From: Rhizobium sp. BT03
GTDB taxonomy: Bacteria > Pseudomonadota > Alphaproteobacteria > Rhizobiales > Rhizobiaceae
Reading direction: 5' to 3'
DNA: 64,000 nt
NCBI RefSeq assembly: GCF_030053155.1
Contig: NZ_CP125640.1
Span: 930,001-994,000 of the forward strand
Shown one piece after another: positions 16,377-25,240 of this stretch. Numbering within the stretch: position 1 is the stretch's first letter; each line of letters opens with the position of its first letter. The notes beneath the pieces are model-generated. The model saw only the letters and a program-made list of their open reading frames with translations, was not told where the DNA came from and ran no database searches. Position numbers and translations under genes: made by a program.

Positions 16377-18749
16377 GTGAGCAGAATACCGCGCGACAGA
16401 ACGAACCCTGCGGGCAAGCGCCCGGGCAAGATCGGCCGTGCCGGCAAGGATGCTCCGGCCGTCGAGCCGCTGAACATCGTCCACGGCGCGCTGCCCTCGC
16501 GCGAGGTGATCCTGCGCTTCATCGCCGATCATCCGCAGAAAGCTTCCAAGCGTGAACTCGCCAAGGCTTTCGGCCTGAAGGGCGACAATCGCGTCGAACT
16601 CAAGCACATGCTGCAGGAGCTCGAGCAGGAAGGCATGCTGCAGAAGAACCGCAAGTCGCTGATCCGTCCCGGTGCACTGCCGCCGGTCACCGTTCTCGAT
16701 ATCACCACGCGCGACAAGGACGGCGATCTGATCGGCCGGCCGGCGGAATGGCCCGAGGATCAGGGTGTCGCACCCGCCGTCGCAATCCGCCAGCAATCGC
16801 CTGCCGGCCGCCAGGGCAAGAGCAAGGCGCCCGTCGCCGGCCTCGGCGACCGCATTCTGGCAAAGATCTTCCCGGCCGTCGATCGCGGCGGGCCGGCCTA
16901 TACGGCCCGGATCATCAAGGTGATCGACAAGCGCCGTGGCGCCTCGATGGGCGTTTTCCGCGCCGCACCGGGCGGTGGCGGCCGGCTGCTGCCGATCGAG
17001 CGGCGCGGCGAGGAGATGGTGATCGATCCAGACTTCACCGGTGGTGCTGCGGACGGCGACCTGGTCGAGATCGAAGTCGCCCGCCTCGGCCGCTTCGGCC
17101 TGCCGCGCGCCAAGGTGCTTTCCGTCGTCGGTTCGGTCGGCTCGGAAAAGGCGATCTCGATGATCGCCATCCATGCGCATGGCATTCCGCATATCTTCCC
17201 GCCCGCCGTTATCGCCGAGGCGGAGGAAGCAAAGCCCGCCACGATGTCGCATCGCGAGGACTGGCGCGACGTGCCGCTGATCACCATCGATCCGGCCGAT
17301 GCCAAGGACCACGACGACGCCGTCTACGCCGAACTCGACCCCTCGCCCGACAATCCCGGCGGCGTCATCGTCACCGTGGCGATTGCCGACGTCTCCTGGT
17401 ATGTCCGCCCCAAGTCACAGCTCGACCGTGAGGCGCTGAAGCGCGGCAACTCGGTCTATTTCCCGGATCGCGTCGTGCCGATGCTGCCGGAGCGCATCTC
17501 CAACGATCTCTGCTCGCTGAAGGAAGGCGTCGACCGGCCGGCGCTTGCCGTGCGCATGAGCTTCTCCGGCGAAGGCCGCAAGATCGGCCATACCTTTCAT
17601 CGCATCATGATGAAGAGCGCGGCCAAGCTCTCCTACCAGCAGGCGCAGGCGGCGATCGACGGCAAGCCGGACGATAAGACCGGGCCGATGCTCGAGTCGA
17701 TCCTGAAGCCGCTCTGGCACGCCTATGAGGTGATGAAGCGCGGCCGCGACCGGCGCCAGCCGCTGGAACTCGACATGCCGGAGCGCAAGATCCTGCTGAA
17801 ACCCGACGGCACCGTCGACCGGGTCCACGTGCCGCCGCGGCTCGACGCGCACAAGCTGATCGAGGAGATGATGATCCAGGCGAACGTCGCAGCCGCCGAG
17901 ACCCTGGAAAAGAAACGCCAGCCGCTGATCTACCGCATCCATGACGGCCCGACGCTTGCCAAGCAGGAAATCCTGCGCGAGTTCCTGGCGACGCTCGGCA
18001 TCCCGCTTGCCAAGGGCGGCAACATGCGCGCCAACAATTTCAACGGCATTCTGGCGAAGGCGGACGGCACGCCGCACCAGACCATGGTCAACGAGATGGT
18101 GCTGCGGTCGCAGAGCCAGGCGATCTACGGGCCGGAGAATATCGGCCATTTCGGCCTCAATCTGATGAAATACGCGCATTTCACCTCGCCGATCCGCCGT
18201 TACGCCGACCTCATCGTGCATCGCGCCCTCGTCGGCTCGCTCGGCTTCGGCGACGGCGGCATCACGACTGAGGAAGAGGCTGTTCTCGACGATATCGCCG
18301 CCGAAATCTCGACCTTCGAGCGCCGGGCGATGGCAGCCGAGCGCGAGACGGTCGACCGGCTGATCGCGCATCATCTCAGCGGCCGCGTCGGCGAGGAATT
18401 TGCCGGGCGGGTCTCGGGCGTTACGAAATCCGGGCTTTTTATCGCCCTGCCGGACTATGGCGCCGACGGTTTCGTCCCCATATCGACGCTCGGAAGCGAT
18501 TATTACATCTATGACGAGGCGCATCAGGCGCTCTCGGGTGAAAGGACCGGGCTCGGCTATCGCCTCGGCGACAACGTCACGGTGAAGCTTGCCGAAGCGA
18601 TCCCGCTTGCCGGCGCGCTGCGCTTCGAGATGATCAGCGAGGGCCGCGAGATGCCGACGGCGGCGCGCTCCTTCCACAAAGCGGGCCGCCGCGACAGGGG
18701 CCAGGTCCGCAAGAAGCCCGGAACGAGACCGCCGCGCGGGCGGCGTTAG
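16377..18749 (+). CDS. rnr: Ribonuclease R
   Basis: Processive 3'-to-5' exoribonuclease that degrades structured RNA. The 790-residue protein has an N-terminal winged-helix region (about 45-95), cold-shock domains, and the RNB catalytic domain with TIDPADAKDHDDAVYAEL (metal-binding aspartates) and HFTSPIRRYADLIVHRALVG. A C-terminal S1 domain (GEEFAGRVSGVTKSGLFIALP) precedes a basic tail. The GTG at 16377 is used as the start because it directly follows the topA stop (one base between) and gives the expected N-terminus. Confidence 0.95.
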   Translation: MSRIPRDRTNPAGKRPGKIGRAGKDAPAVEPLNIVHGALPSREVILRFIADHPQKASKRELAKAFGLKGDNRVELKHMLQELEQEGMLQKNRKSLIRPGALPPVTVLDITTRDKDGDLIGRPAEWPEDQGVAPAVAIRQQSPAGRQGKSKAPVAGLGDRILAKIFPAVDRGGPAYTARIIKVIDKRRGASMGVFRAAPGGGGRLLPIERRGEEMVIDPDFTGGAADGDLVEIEVARLGRFGLPRAKVLSVVGSVGSEKAISMIAIHAHGIPHIFPPAVIAEAEEAKPATMSHREDWRDVPLITIDPADAKDHDDAVYAELDPSPDNPGGVIVTVAIADVSWYVRPKSQLDREALKRGNSVYFPDRVVPMLPERISNDLCSLKEGVDRPALAVRMSFSGEGRKIGHTFHRIMMKSAAKLSYQQAQAAIDGKPDDKTGPMLESILKPLWHAYEVMKRGRDRRQPLELDMPERKILLKPDGTVDRVHVPPRLDAHKLIEEMMIQANVAAAETLEKKRQPLIYRIHDGPTLAKQEILREFLATLGIPLAKGGNMRANNFNGILAKADGTPHQTMVNEMVLRSQSQAIYGPENIGHFGLNLMKYAHFTSPIRRYADLIVHRALVGSLGFGDGGITTEEEAVLDDIAAEISTFERRAMAAERETVDRLIAHHLSGRVGEEFAGRVSGVTKSGLFIALPDYGADGFVPISTLGSDYYIYDEAHQALSGERTGLGYRLGDNVTVKLAEAIPLAGALRFEMISEGREMPTAARSFHKAGRRDRGQVRKKPGTRPPRGRR

Positions 18750-18818
18750 GGTATTCTGCGACACTGCATCGGGCATGAATCACAGGCGCATGCTGTCGGC
18801 CTAAAAGAGGAATTTACG

Positions 18819-19271
18819 ATGGGCACATCGACCGATCCGACCGTGCGCTACGGCGATAGGCCGGAGGCCGAGCGGCCGCTGGGGCGCTCCATCCTGCGCG
18901 GGCTGATGAACCGCTGCCCGGCCTGCGGCAGCGGCAAACTTTTCCGCGCCTTCCTGAAGCCGGTCGATCATTGCGCGGCCTGCGGCGAGGCGATGCATCA
19001 CCAACGCGCCGACGACCTGCCGCCCTATATCGTCATCCTCGTCCTCGGCCACGTCGTGGTCGGCGGCTATATGCTGACCGACCTGACTTTCGTGCTGCCG
19101 GTATGGGTGCATATTGCCATCTGGGCGCCGATCACCGTCATTACCGCGCTTGCCTCGATCCAGCCGATCAAGGGCGGCGTCATCGGCCTGCAATGGGCGC
19201 TGCGCATGCACGGTTTCGGCGGCGAGAGCGACGGTCCTGATGATTACGACATCCCCGGACGCCCGGATTGA
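18819..19271 (+). CDS. DUF983 family membrane protein
   Basis: A 150-residue protein with two CPACG/CAACG cysteine pairs near residues 33-58, which may form a zinc ribbon. Two hydrophobic segments follow (about 70-92 and 95-115). This is the usual DUF983 pattern and length. AGAGGAA lies in front of the ATG. The function is not established; in other alphaproteobacteria relatives are sometimes found near cytochrome oxidase genes, but there is none here. Confidence 0.85.
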   Translation: MGTSTDPTVRYGDRPEAERPLGRSILRGLMNRCPACGSGKLFRAFLKPVDHCAACGEAMHHQRADDLPPYIVILVLGHVVVGGYMLTDLTFVLPVWVHIAIWAPITVITALASIQPIKGGVIGLQWALRMHGFGGESDGPDDYDIPGRPD

Positions 19272-19528
19272 GCGCCTTCACCTTCCAGACATATTTGACG
19301 TGTAGTGCCAGCGCTCCACCGACCACCACCCGAATGCGGCAGCCGACGATCCTCAACGACCCGACATGGTAAGCATTTCTTGGCCGAACGGGCTTTACAT
19401 TCCGCAGATGGTCACTCACATCGGAAATACTGCGAAGCGGCATCCGTCACCCGGATTTGGCACGTCTGTGTCTATCCATCCGACGGGAACCGGCCGATTC
19501 GCTCGCGCAGCTCTCTAAGGATGGATAA

Positions 19529-20713
19529 ATGTCTCAGCCGAGAAACGGCACACCGGGCGATGTCGAGGAAATCCATTGGCCTTCTCTGGTGGCAGCCATC
19601 TCGTCCATATCAGCCGTCGGCATAGCAATCGGCCTCGGACTTCCGCTTCTCAGCATCATCCTGGAAAAACGCGGCATCTCGTCCACCCTGATTGGGCTCA
19701 ACACGGCGATGGCAGGCGTCGCGGCGATGGCCGCCGCGCCGATTACCACCAAGCTCGCGCATAAATACGGCGTTGCGCCGACGATGCTCTGGGCGGTGCT
19801 GATTTCGGCGCTGAGCGCACTCGGTTTTTATTATGCCGAGGATTTCTGGATGTGGTTTCCGCTGCGTTTCGCCTTCCATGGGGCAACGACGACGCTGTTC
19901 ATCCTTTCCGAATTCTGGATCAACGCCGCCTCGCCGCCGTCCAAACGCGGCTTCGTGCTCGGCATCTATGCGACCGTGCTTTCCCTCGGCTTCGCAGCCG
20001 GGCCGCTCCTGTTTTCGATCCTCGGCAGCGACGGCATCTTCCCCTTCCTGATCGGCGCCGGCGCCATCCTGCTTGCCGCCATTCCGATCTTCATCGCTCG
20101 CGACGAAAGCCCTGTGCTCGAGGAAAAACCGGAGCTGCATTTCATGCGCTACGTCTTCCTGGTGCCGACGGCGACGGCGGCGGTCTTCATCTTCGGCGCG
20201 GTCGAAGCCGGCGGGCTGTCGCTGTTCCCGGTCTTTGCCGTGCGCGCCCATTTCACCGAATCGCAGGCAGCGCTTCTGCTCACCATGATGGGCGTCGGCA
20301 ACGTCATCTTCCAGATCCCGCTCGGCCTGCTTTCCGACCGCGTCGCCGACAAGCGGCCGCTTCTGGCCGGCATGGCGCTGATGGGCTTCATCGGCTCGAT
20401 GCTGCTGCCGCTGCTGCTCGACAACTGGCTGCTGATGGCCGGGCTCCTGCTTTTCTGGGGCGGCTGCGTCTCCGGCCTCTATACGGTCGGCCTCAGCCAT
20501 CTCGGCTCACGGCTGACGGGTTCCGATCTCGCCGCGGCCAATGCCGCCTTCGTCTTCTGTTATGCGATCGGAACCGTGGCCGGGCCGCAGGCGATCGGCG
20601 CAGCGATCGATGTCGCCGGAAATAACGGTTTTGCCTGGGCGATTGCCGCCTTCTTCGGCTTTTACGCCCTACTTTCCGGCATCAGACTGATGTTCATTCG
20701 AAAACGGACTTGA
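19529..20713 (+). CDS. Major facilitator superfamily transporter (YcaD-like)
   Basis: A 394-residue polytopic membrane protein with about 12 predicted hydrophobic segments. It has a loop-2/3 region rich in small residues ([18 protein letters not shown]) and a second-half counterpart ([16 protein letters not shown]) carrying the MFS D-R-x-x-D/G-K/R signature. The overall pattern resembles the YcaD/YfkF group of putative efflux carriers. Substrate unknown. AAGGATGG precedes the ATG. The 257-base gap upstream holds no recognisable gene. Confidence 0.85.
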   Translation: MSQPRNGTPGDVEEIHWPSLVAAISSISAVGIAIGLGLPLLSIILEKRGISSTLIGLNTAMAGVAAMAAAPITTKLAHKYGVAPTMLWAVLISALSALGFYYAEDFWMWFPLRFAFHGATTTLFILSEFWINAASPPSKRGFVLGIYATVLSLGFAAGPLLFSILGSDGIFPFLIGAGAILLAAIPIFIARDESPVLEEKPELHFMRYVFLVPTATAAVFIFGAVEAGGLSLFPVFAVRAHFTESQAALLLTMMGVGNVIFQIPLGLLSDRVADKRPLLAGMALMGFIGSMLLPLLLDNWLLMAGLLLFWGGCVSGLYTVGLSHLGSRLTGSDLAAANAAFVFCYAIGTVAGPQAIGAAIDVAGNNGFAWAIAAFFGFYALLSGIRLMFIRKRT

Positions 20714-20805
20714 CTTTTCGGGCGGGATTCGTAGTTTCGCGCCAGAATTTGCCGTGGAGCCCATCCGGCTTCCACGGCTTTCATTTTCTTAAAGGCAGGA
20801 CGACC

Positions 20806-20973
20806 ATGGCCAAGGCTACAACAATCAAGATCAAGCTGCTGTCGACAGCCGACACCGGTTTCTTCTACGTCACGACGAAGAACAGCCGTACGATGACGGA
20901 CAAGATGACGAAGACGAAGTACGACCCGATTGCTAAGAAGCATGTCGAGTTCAAGGAAACCAAGATCAAGTAA
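20806..20973 (+). CDS. rpmG: 50S ribosomal protein L33
   Basis: A 55-residue basic ribosomal protein beginning [20 protein letters not shown] and including [19 protein letters not shown]. It lacks the paired cysteines of zinc-binding L33, so it is the zinc-independent (C-minus) form. AGGCAGGA lies upstream of ATG 20806. An in-frame upstream extension to 20710 is not homologous and is rejected. A terminator follows 23 bases after the stop. Confidence 0.97.
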   Translation: MAKATTIKIKLLSTADTGFFYVTTKNSRTMTDKMTKTKYDPIAKKHVEFKETKIK

Positions 20974-20995
20974 TCGCTTGATCTGAGGATTTCGC

Positions 20996-21028
20996 AAAAA
21001 GCGCGCGCCCTCGGGTTGCGCGTTTTTT
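20996..21028 (+). terminator. Terminator after rpmG
   Basis: An A-tract, a GC-rich stem with one bulge (CGCGCGCCC against GGGTTGCGCG) and a run of six T residues. Confidence 0.85.
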
Positions 21029-21070
21029 ATTGCCCGAAATGACCCTCTTTGAACATGACAGCGCAAACAG

Positions 21071-21257
21071 AAAAACGCCGCCCTTCCATCTTCGGGAAGT
21101 GGCGGCGTTTTCTTGAAAGGGGGTCGGCCAGCATGCAAAGCGGCACGAGGAACCGCTATAACTTGCCTACTAGCCGACCGACCCCACGACCCAGGAGATG
21201 CGGCGGACCTGAGCATCATGGGGTATCGACAACTCCTCAGCGGGAGCGCTTCTCTTA
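21071..21257 (-). ncRNA. Candidate structured small RNA between rpmG and pleD
   Basis: Read on minus, a promoter-like pair (TTGATT at 21294-21289, 18 bases, AATTAT at 21270-21265) precedes about 187 bases. These contain several strong hairpins and end in a terminator with a U-tract. One hairpin pairs 21120-21127 with 21178-21185 (GGGGTCGG/CCGACCCC). A second pairs 21182-21195 with 21208-21223. The two share ACCCC, so they look mutually exclusive. The segment is GC-rich between AT-rich flanks, and no coding frame there is credible. I cannot match it to 6S, SRP, tmRNA or RNase P RNA. Confidence 0.55.
21072..21111 (-). terminator. Terminator of the candidate small RNA (possibly bidirectional)
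   Basis: A perfect 11-bp stem, AAAACGCCGCC (21072-21082) against GGCGGCGTTTT (21101-21111), encloses a smaller CTTCC/GGAAG stem. On minus it ends in five U residues; on plus it has four. Confidence 0.8.
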
Positions 21258-21720
21258 TGAGCCGATAATTTGCGCAAAAATGAAAGAAAATCAACAAATT
21301 CTTAATGATGATTTTTGCGGACTTGATTCTATGGTTAAAAGTCCAGTTTTGGTACATACAAAGATTTATCGCCTCTGCTTTGGGATGAAGCCTAGACGTC
21401 GACCCATCGAAGAAATTCGACAATATAGCTTAATAACTTACACCTCCCCTTCCCCTAGGTGAGGTGGGGCCGCGGAACTCTATTCTCCCCAATCGGCAGA
21501 AGGCGCTTTTTATAGTCGCCATTTCATTTTTAGCTATGGCCGGACGCTTTCAAAACTATCGGGCAGCGGCACATCCGCAGCAAAGCCGAAAATCCTTTTT
21601 TGGGCTATTTGATTGCAAATTTTTCACGCCACGCTGTGAGGGCGAGCATTAAAAATGTGTAACAATCCGCTTACCACGGTGGAAAACCCATAAACGGCAC
21701 ATAAGGGGGCAGATGATTCG
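21258..21720. other. AT-rich intergenic region before pleD
   Basis: The 463 bases upstream of the candidate RNA and downstream of pleD are markedly AT-rich compared with neighbouring genes. A CACCTC...GAGGTG hairpin lies near 21440-21470 and could end pleD transcription, though it has no clear U-tract on minus. No supported gene. Confidence 0.4.
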
Positions 21721-23094
21721 TCAGGCGGCCGCAGCGACGACGCGATTGCGGCCGGTGTTCTTGGCTTCGTAAAGCGCAAGATCCGCCTGTTTCATCAGCT
21801 GATCGGGGGTCAATACCGAGCCGATACGCGAGGCGATGCCGAAGGACGCGGTGACATTCAACGCCTCTCCCGCATGTTTCAGCTGGAAGGGTGCACTCTC
21901 GACGGCCGCGCGCAGCCGCTCGGCGACAGTGGCGGCAATCTCAGGCGAGGTATCCGGCATGACGACGACGAACTCCTCTCCGCCGTAGCGGCAGGCGAGG
22001 TCGGCGCCGCGAATGGTCGAGCGGACGCGATTGGCAAATTCCCGCAGCACCTCGTCGCCGCCGTCGTGGCCATAGGTGTCGTTCACCTGCTTGAAGCGGT
22101 CGATATCGGTGATCAGCACCGAAAGCGGCCGGCCCCGCGCCATCGAACGGTTGAAGAGCACGTTCAGGTGATTGTCGAGATAGCGCCGGTTATAAAGGCC
22201 GGTCAGCGGATCGGTCACGGCAAGCTCGATCGTCTGCTTGACGCTGGCGCGCAGGCGGTCGTTGCAGCGCTTGCGGCGGATCTGCGTCAGGCTGCGGGCA
22301 ACCAGCTCGTTGGGATCGACCGGGCGGATGATGTAATCGTTGACGCCGAGATCGAGCGCCCGCACGACCATCTCGTCAGCGCCCTGCTCGGTGATGATCA
22401 GGATCGGCAGGAAGCGCGTGCGCTCCAGCGAGCGCAGCTGCGAGCAGAGGCGCAGCGGATCGTAATCATCGAAATTGGCGTTGACGATGACGAGATCGAA
22501 CGGGCTTTCGGCCGCTTCGAAGAGGGCTGCCTGCGGATCGGAAAGGGCAAGCACGTCGGCAACGGGCTTCAGCGCCTTGATGATGCGCTCCTGCGAATTG
22601 GCGCGGCCGTCGACGAGCAGGATCTGACCCGTCTCGTCGGCGCGGCCCTCGCCTGCCCGCATGAGGTCGTCGATGCCCATCGTATGGGCGGTATCGGCGC
22701 GGATGCGCAGCTCGTCGCTCAACGTCTTCAACCGCAGCAGGCTCTTCACCCGCGAGATCAGTTGCAGATCATTGACCGGCTTGGTGAGGAAATCGTCGGC
22801 GCCGGCCTTCAGGCCGCGGACGCGATCGGCCGGCTGATCCAGTGCCGTGACCATGACGACGGGAATATGGGCGGTCTTGCGGCTGGCCTTCAGCCGCTCG
22901 CAGACCTCGAAACCGTCTATGCCGGGCATCATGATGTCGAGCAGGATGAGATCGACCTGGTTGCGCTCGCAGATCGCCAGCGCCGTGTAGCCGTCGGCTG
23001 CGGTCATCACGTCGAAATACTCCGCAAGCAACCGCGCTTCGAGCAGCTTCACATTGGCCGGAATATCGTCAACCACCAGTATTCGCGCAGTCAT
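21721..23094 (-). CDS. pleD: Response regulator PleD, diguanylate cyclase
   Basis: Makes cyclic di-GMP when phosphorylated, controlling polar development and the motile-to-sessile switch in alphaproteobacteria. The 457-residue protein has two receiver domains: the first has the phospho-acceptor Asp53 (LILLDIMMPG), and the second (about 155-275) is degenerate. A GGDEF domain follows, with RYGGEEFVVVMP as the active site. An RGAD inhibitory site lies five residues before GGEEF, so product inhibition is expected. divK starts upstream with an 18-base gap, the conserved divK-pleD operon. Confidence 0.97.
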   Translation of the reverse strand: MTARILVVDDIPANVKLLEARLLAEYFDVMTAADGYTALAICERNQVDLILLDIMMPGIDGFEVCERLKASRKTAHIPVVMVTALDQPADRVRGLKAGADDFLTKPVNDLQLISRVKSLLRLKTLSDELRIRADTAHTMGIDDLMRAGEGRADETGQILLVDGRANSQERIIKALKPVADVLALSDPQAALFEAAESPFDLVIVNANFDDYDPLRLCSQLRSLERTRFLPILIITEQGADEMVVRALDLGVNDYIIRPVDPNELVARSLTQIRRKRCNDRLRASVKQTIELAVTDPLTGLYNRRYLDNHLNVLFNRSMARGRPLSVLITDIDRFKQVNDTYGHDGGDEVLREFANRVRSTIRGADLACRYGGEEFVVVMPDTSPEIAATVAERLRAAVESAPFQLKHAGEALNVTASFGIASRIGSVLTPDQLMKQADLALYEAKNTGRNRVVAAAA

Positions 23095-23112
23095 AGCTGT
23101 CTTTCCGATGCG

Positions 23113-23484
23113 TCAGGCATCGCCCAGATAGGTCTTGATCGTCTCGATGAATTTCGGAACCGAGATCGGCTTGGAAACATAGGCCTCGCAGCCGCCCTGG
23201 CGGATCCGCTCCTCATCGCCCTTCATTGCGAAAGCCGTGACGGCGATGACGGGAATCACGTGCAGCTCGTCGTCTTCCTTCAGCCATTTCGTGACTTCGA
23301 GGCCCGAGACCTCGGGAAGCTGAATATCCATCAGAATGAGGTCGGGGCGATACTTGCGCGCCAGATCCAGCGCTTCCATGCCGTTTCTGGTCTGGATCGT
23401 GGTATAGCCGGACGCCTCGATGAGGTCGCGAAAGAGCTTCATGTTGAGCTCGTTATCTTCTACAATCATCACCTGTTTGGGCAT
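23113..23484 (-). CDS. divK: Single-domain response regulator DivK
   Basis: Essential cell-cycle phospho-signalling protein that acts with the DivJ/PleC kinases and DivL to control CtrA. The 123-residue single receiver domain has the acidic pocket VEDNELN (Asp10), phospho-acceptor Asp53 ([10 protein letters not shown]) and the conserved Lys in YVSKPI. It is first in the operon with pleD. Confidence 0.97.
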   Translation of the reverse strand: MPKQVMIVEDNELNMKLFRDLIEASGYTTIQTRNGMEALDLARKYRPDLILMDIQLPEVSGLEVTKWLKEDDELHVIPVIAVTAFAMKGDEERIRQGGCEAYVSKPISVPKFIETIKTYLGDA

Positions 23485-23617
23485 GACAAGCTGTCCCTAC
23501 GTCCGTTCGCGCAGCGGTTCGTCCCATGAGAAAGGCACATGCGGATGAAGAGCTCCGTGAAACCGATAGCGCACGCTAGCGGTATTTGGTTGAAGAAAAG
23601 GTAACTTACCCCTCGAA

Positions 23618-23926
23618 ATGCAAAGCAACTTCAAGACTTCGAAACAACAGGCCGCCGACCCGCACGCAACCGCGATCGCCGTGCTCGGCTGGCTTGCCGA
23701 CGATCCCGACATGTTCAGCCGCTTCCTTGCGCTGACGGGTGTGGCCCCCGGCCAGGTGCGCAGCGCCGTCAACGATCCCGGCTTCCTCGCCGGCATGATG
23801 GATTTCCTGATGAACCACGAACCGACGGCGATGGCTTTCTGCGCGGCGAGCGGCATCAGCCCGGAAACGGTGACCGCCGCCTGGCAGCATTTCTCCTCGC
23901 CCGGCCTCGATTCCGGGGAATACTGA
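23618..23926 (+). CDS. DUF3572 family protein
   Basis: A 102-residue soluble protein. The DUF3572 core covers roughly residues 15-95, with AIAVLGWLADDPDMFSRFLALTG and the FLMNHEPTAMAFCAASG region. No catalytic motif is evident. It lies divergently from divK, and only two bases separate its stop from the next gene's GTG start, so they are probably co-expressed. Confidence 0.8.
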   Translation: MQSNFKTSKQQAADPHATAIAVLGWLADDPDMFSRFLALTGVAPGQVRSAVNDPGFLAGMMDFLMNHEPTAMAFCAASGISPETVTAAWQHFSSPGLDSGEY

Positions 23927-23928
23927 CG

Positions 23929-24606
23929 GTGACCGGCGTGAGGGAACTCGATATCTCGCATATCCGCCTCGGCGAGAGGCCGCTGATCGTCTGCGACGTC
24001 GACGATGTGGTGCTGCAATTCATCGGCCCGTTCCAGCTTTTCCTTGAAAGCAAGGGTCACGCCTTCCTGCCGCGCTCGTTCCGGCTCCACGGCAACATCG
24101 TCGCGCAGGCGGATGGCGCGGAGATCGAAGACCAGGAGGTCAGCCGGCTGATCGAGGAATTTTTCGAGGCGCAGGAGCTGTGGCAGACGCCGCTCGACCG
24201 CGTCGTCGAAACGCTCGGCCGGCTTTCGCAACAGGCAGACGTGCTTTTCCTGACGGCCATGCAGCCGCGGTTCCAGGACCAGCGCCGCCGCCTGCTCGAC
24301 CGGATCGGCCTCATTTTTCCGCTGCTTGCCAGCGAAGAGCCCAAGGGGCCGATCGTTCACGCATTGCATGCCAGCCGCTCCCTTCCCGTCGTCTTCATCG
24401 ATGATATGGCGCGCAATCTGCATTCCGTCAGGGACCATGTTGCCGATTGCCTGCTGATTCACCTGATGCCCGACTCGCCCGTCCATCGTTTCGCGCCGGC
24501 GGCGGCCGACGACATCACCCGCGTCAGCGACTGGGCGCATGCGGCCGCGCTGATCGAGGCGCATTTCCTTGCCGGCGCGTTCAACCCCGCAGTTCCAGCC
24601 GCATGA
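23929..24606 (+). CDS. HAD-superfamily-like protein
   Basis: A 225-residue protein with HAD phosphatase signatures: LIVCDVDDVVLQF (motif I, near residue 20), a Thr in VLFLTAM (motif II), and VVFIDDMARN (motif IV). Substrate unknown. The GTG start directly follows the DUF3572 stop. The 3' end overlaps the convergent GNAT gene by 26 bases. A basic Ser/Thr motif-III lysine is probably KG in EEPKGPI. Confidence 0.65.
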   Translation: MTGVRELDISHIRLGERPLIVCDVDDVVLQFIGPFQLFLESKGHAFLPRSFRLHGNIVAQADGAEIEDQEVSRLIEEFFEAQELWQTPLDRVVETLGRLSQQADVLFLTAMQPRFQDQRRRLLDRIGLIFPLLASEEPKGPIVHALHASRSLPVVFIDDMARNLHSVRDHVADCLLIHLMPDSPVHRFAPAAADDITRVSDWAHAAALIEAHFLAGAFNPAVPAA

Positions 24607-25174
24607 GCGGACGGCCGTCCTTGCGCCGCGCCACCGTTTCGAAGCCGGCCGCATCGAAGATCGCCGTCGAGCCGATGCACAGCGTCACCGATTTCGACTG
24701 CTTCACATGATCGATCGGACAGGCTTCGAGCAACCGCGCGCCCTGGCGCCGGGCGTGATCGATGGCGCCGGCGAGCAGGCGATGGCTCATCCCCTTGCCG
24801 CGCAACCTCGGCAGCAGGAAGAAACAGCTGACGGCCCAGATCGACGGATCATACGCATCGCCCTCCTCCAGCGGCCGCGAGACTGTGCGCGGCGAATTGA
24901 ACTGCGGCACGTCGTGGCGCGGCCCCACCTGCACCCAGGCGACCGGCGCGCCATCGGCATAACAGAGAATGCCCGGCGGCGGCCCAGCCTCGATTCGCTC
25001 CTGCATATGCACCTTGCGCTCATCGGCCGTCATCTTCGTTCTTGTCGCATGCGGCAGACGAAGCGCCACACACCAGCAATTGTAGAAAGCACCCTGCGGC
25101 CCGAACAGGGTTTCGAAATCGCCCCAGCGTTCCGCCGTTACCGGCTCGAAACGAAGATCGTTATCCAAAGGCAA
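24581..25174 (-). CDS. GNAT-family N-acetyltransferase
   Basis: A 197-residue acetyltransferase-like protein with the acetyl-CoA binding loop in LLPRLRGKGMSHRLLAGAID. Upstream it has a WCVALRLPH segment and the PVAWVQVGPR strand typical of GNAT proteins that act on small molecules. The open frame starts with TTG at 25174 after a GAGGCGGGAG stretch; no ATG fits better. Substrate unknown. It is divergent from dinB. Confidence 0.75.
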   Translation of the reverse strand: MPLDNDLRFEPVTAERWGDFETLFGPQGAFYNCWCVALRLPHATRTKMTADERKVHMQERIEAGPPPGILCYADGAPVAWVQVGPRHDVPQFNSPRTVSRPLEEGDAYDPSIWAVSCFFLLPRLRGKGMSHRLLAGAIDHARRQGARLLEACPIDHVKQSKSVTLCIGSTAIFDAAGFETVARRKDGRPLMRLELRG

Positions 25175-25188
25175 AGCTCCCGCCTCTC

Positions 25189-25217
25189 TTGAGACTCGGA
25201 AGCTTAGGGCGTAATGT
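25189..25217 (+). promoter_or_regulatory. dinB promoter
   Basis: TTGAGA at 25189-25194 and TAATGT at 25212-25217 are spaced by 17 bases. The predicted transcript start near 25224 coincides with the LexA box. An ATG at 25214 lies inside the -10, which excludes it as the start codon if the promoter is real. Confidence 0.6.
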
Positions 25218-25223
25218 CGCGGC

Positions 25224-25238
25224 GTTCAACCTTTGTTC
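25224..25238 (+). promoter_or_regulatory. LexA box of dinB (GTTC-N7-GTTC)
   Basis: Exact GTTC-AACCTTT-GTTC, the alphaproteobacterial LexA operator, placed at about +1 to +15 of the predicted transcript. LexA binding here would block initiation. Confidence 0.8.
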
Positions 25239-25240
25239 TC

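Noticed and set aside
20662..21423. Frame on minus spanning rpmG and the candidate RNA
   Set aside because: Runs antisense through a ribosomal protein gene and a terminator; no start signals.
23507..23523. Near-match to a LexA box upstream of divK (GTTC-N8-GTTC)
   Set aside because: Spacing is 8, not the required 7.
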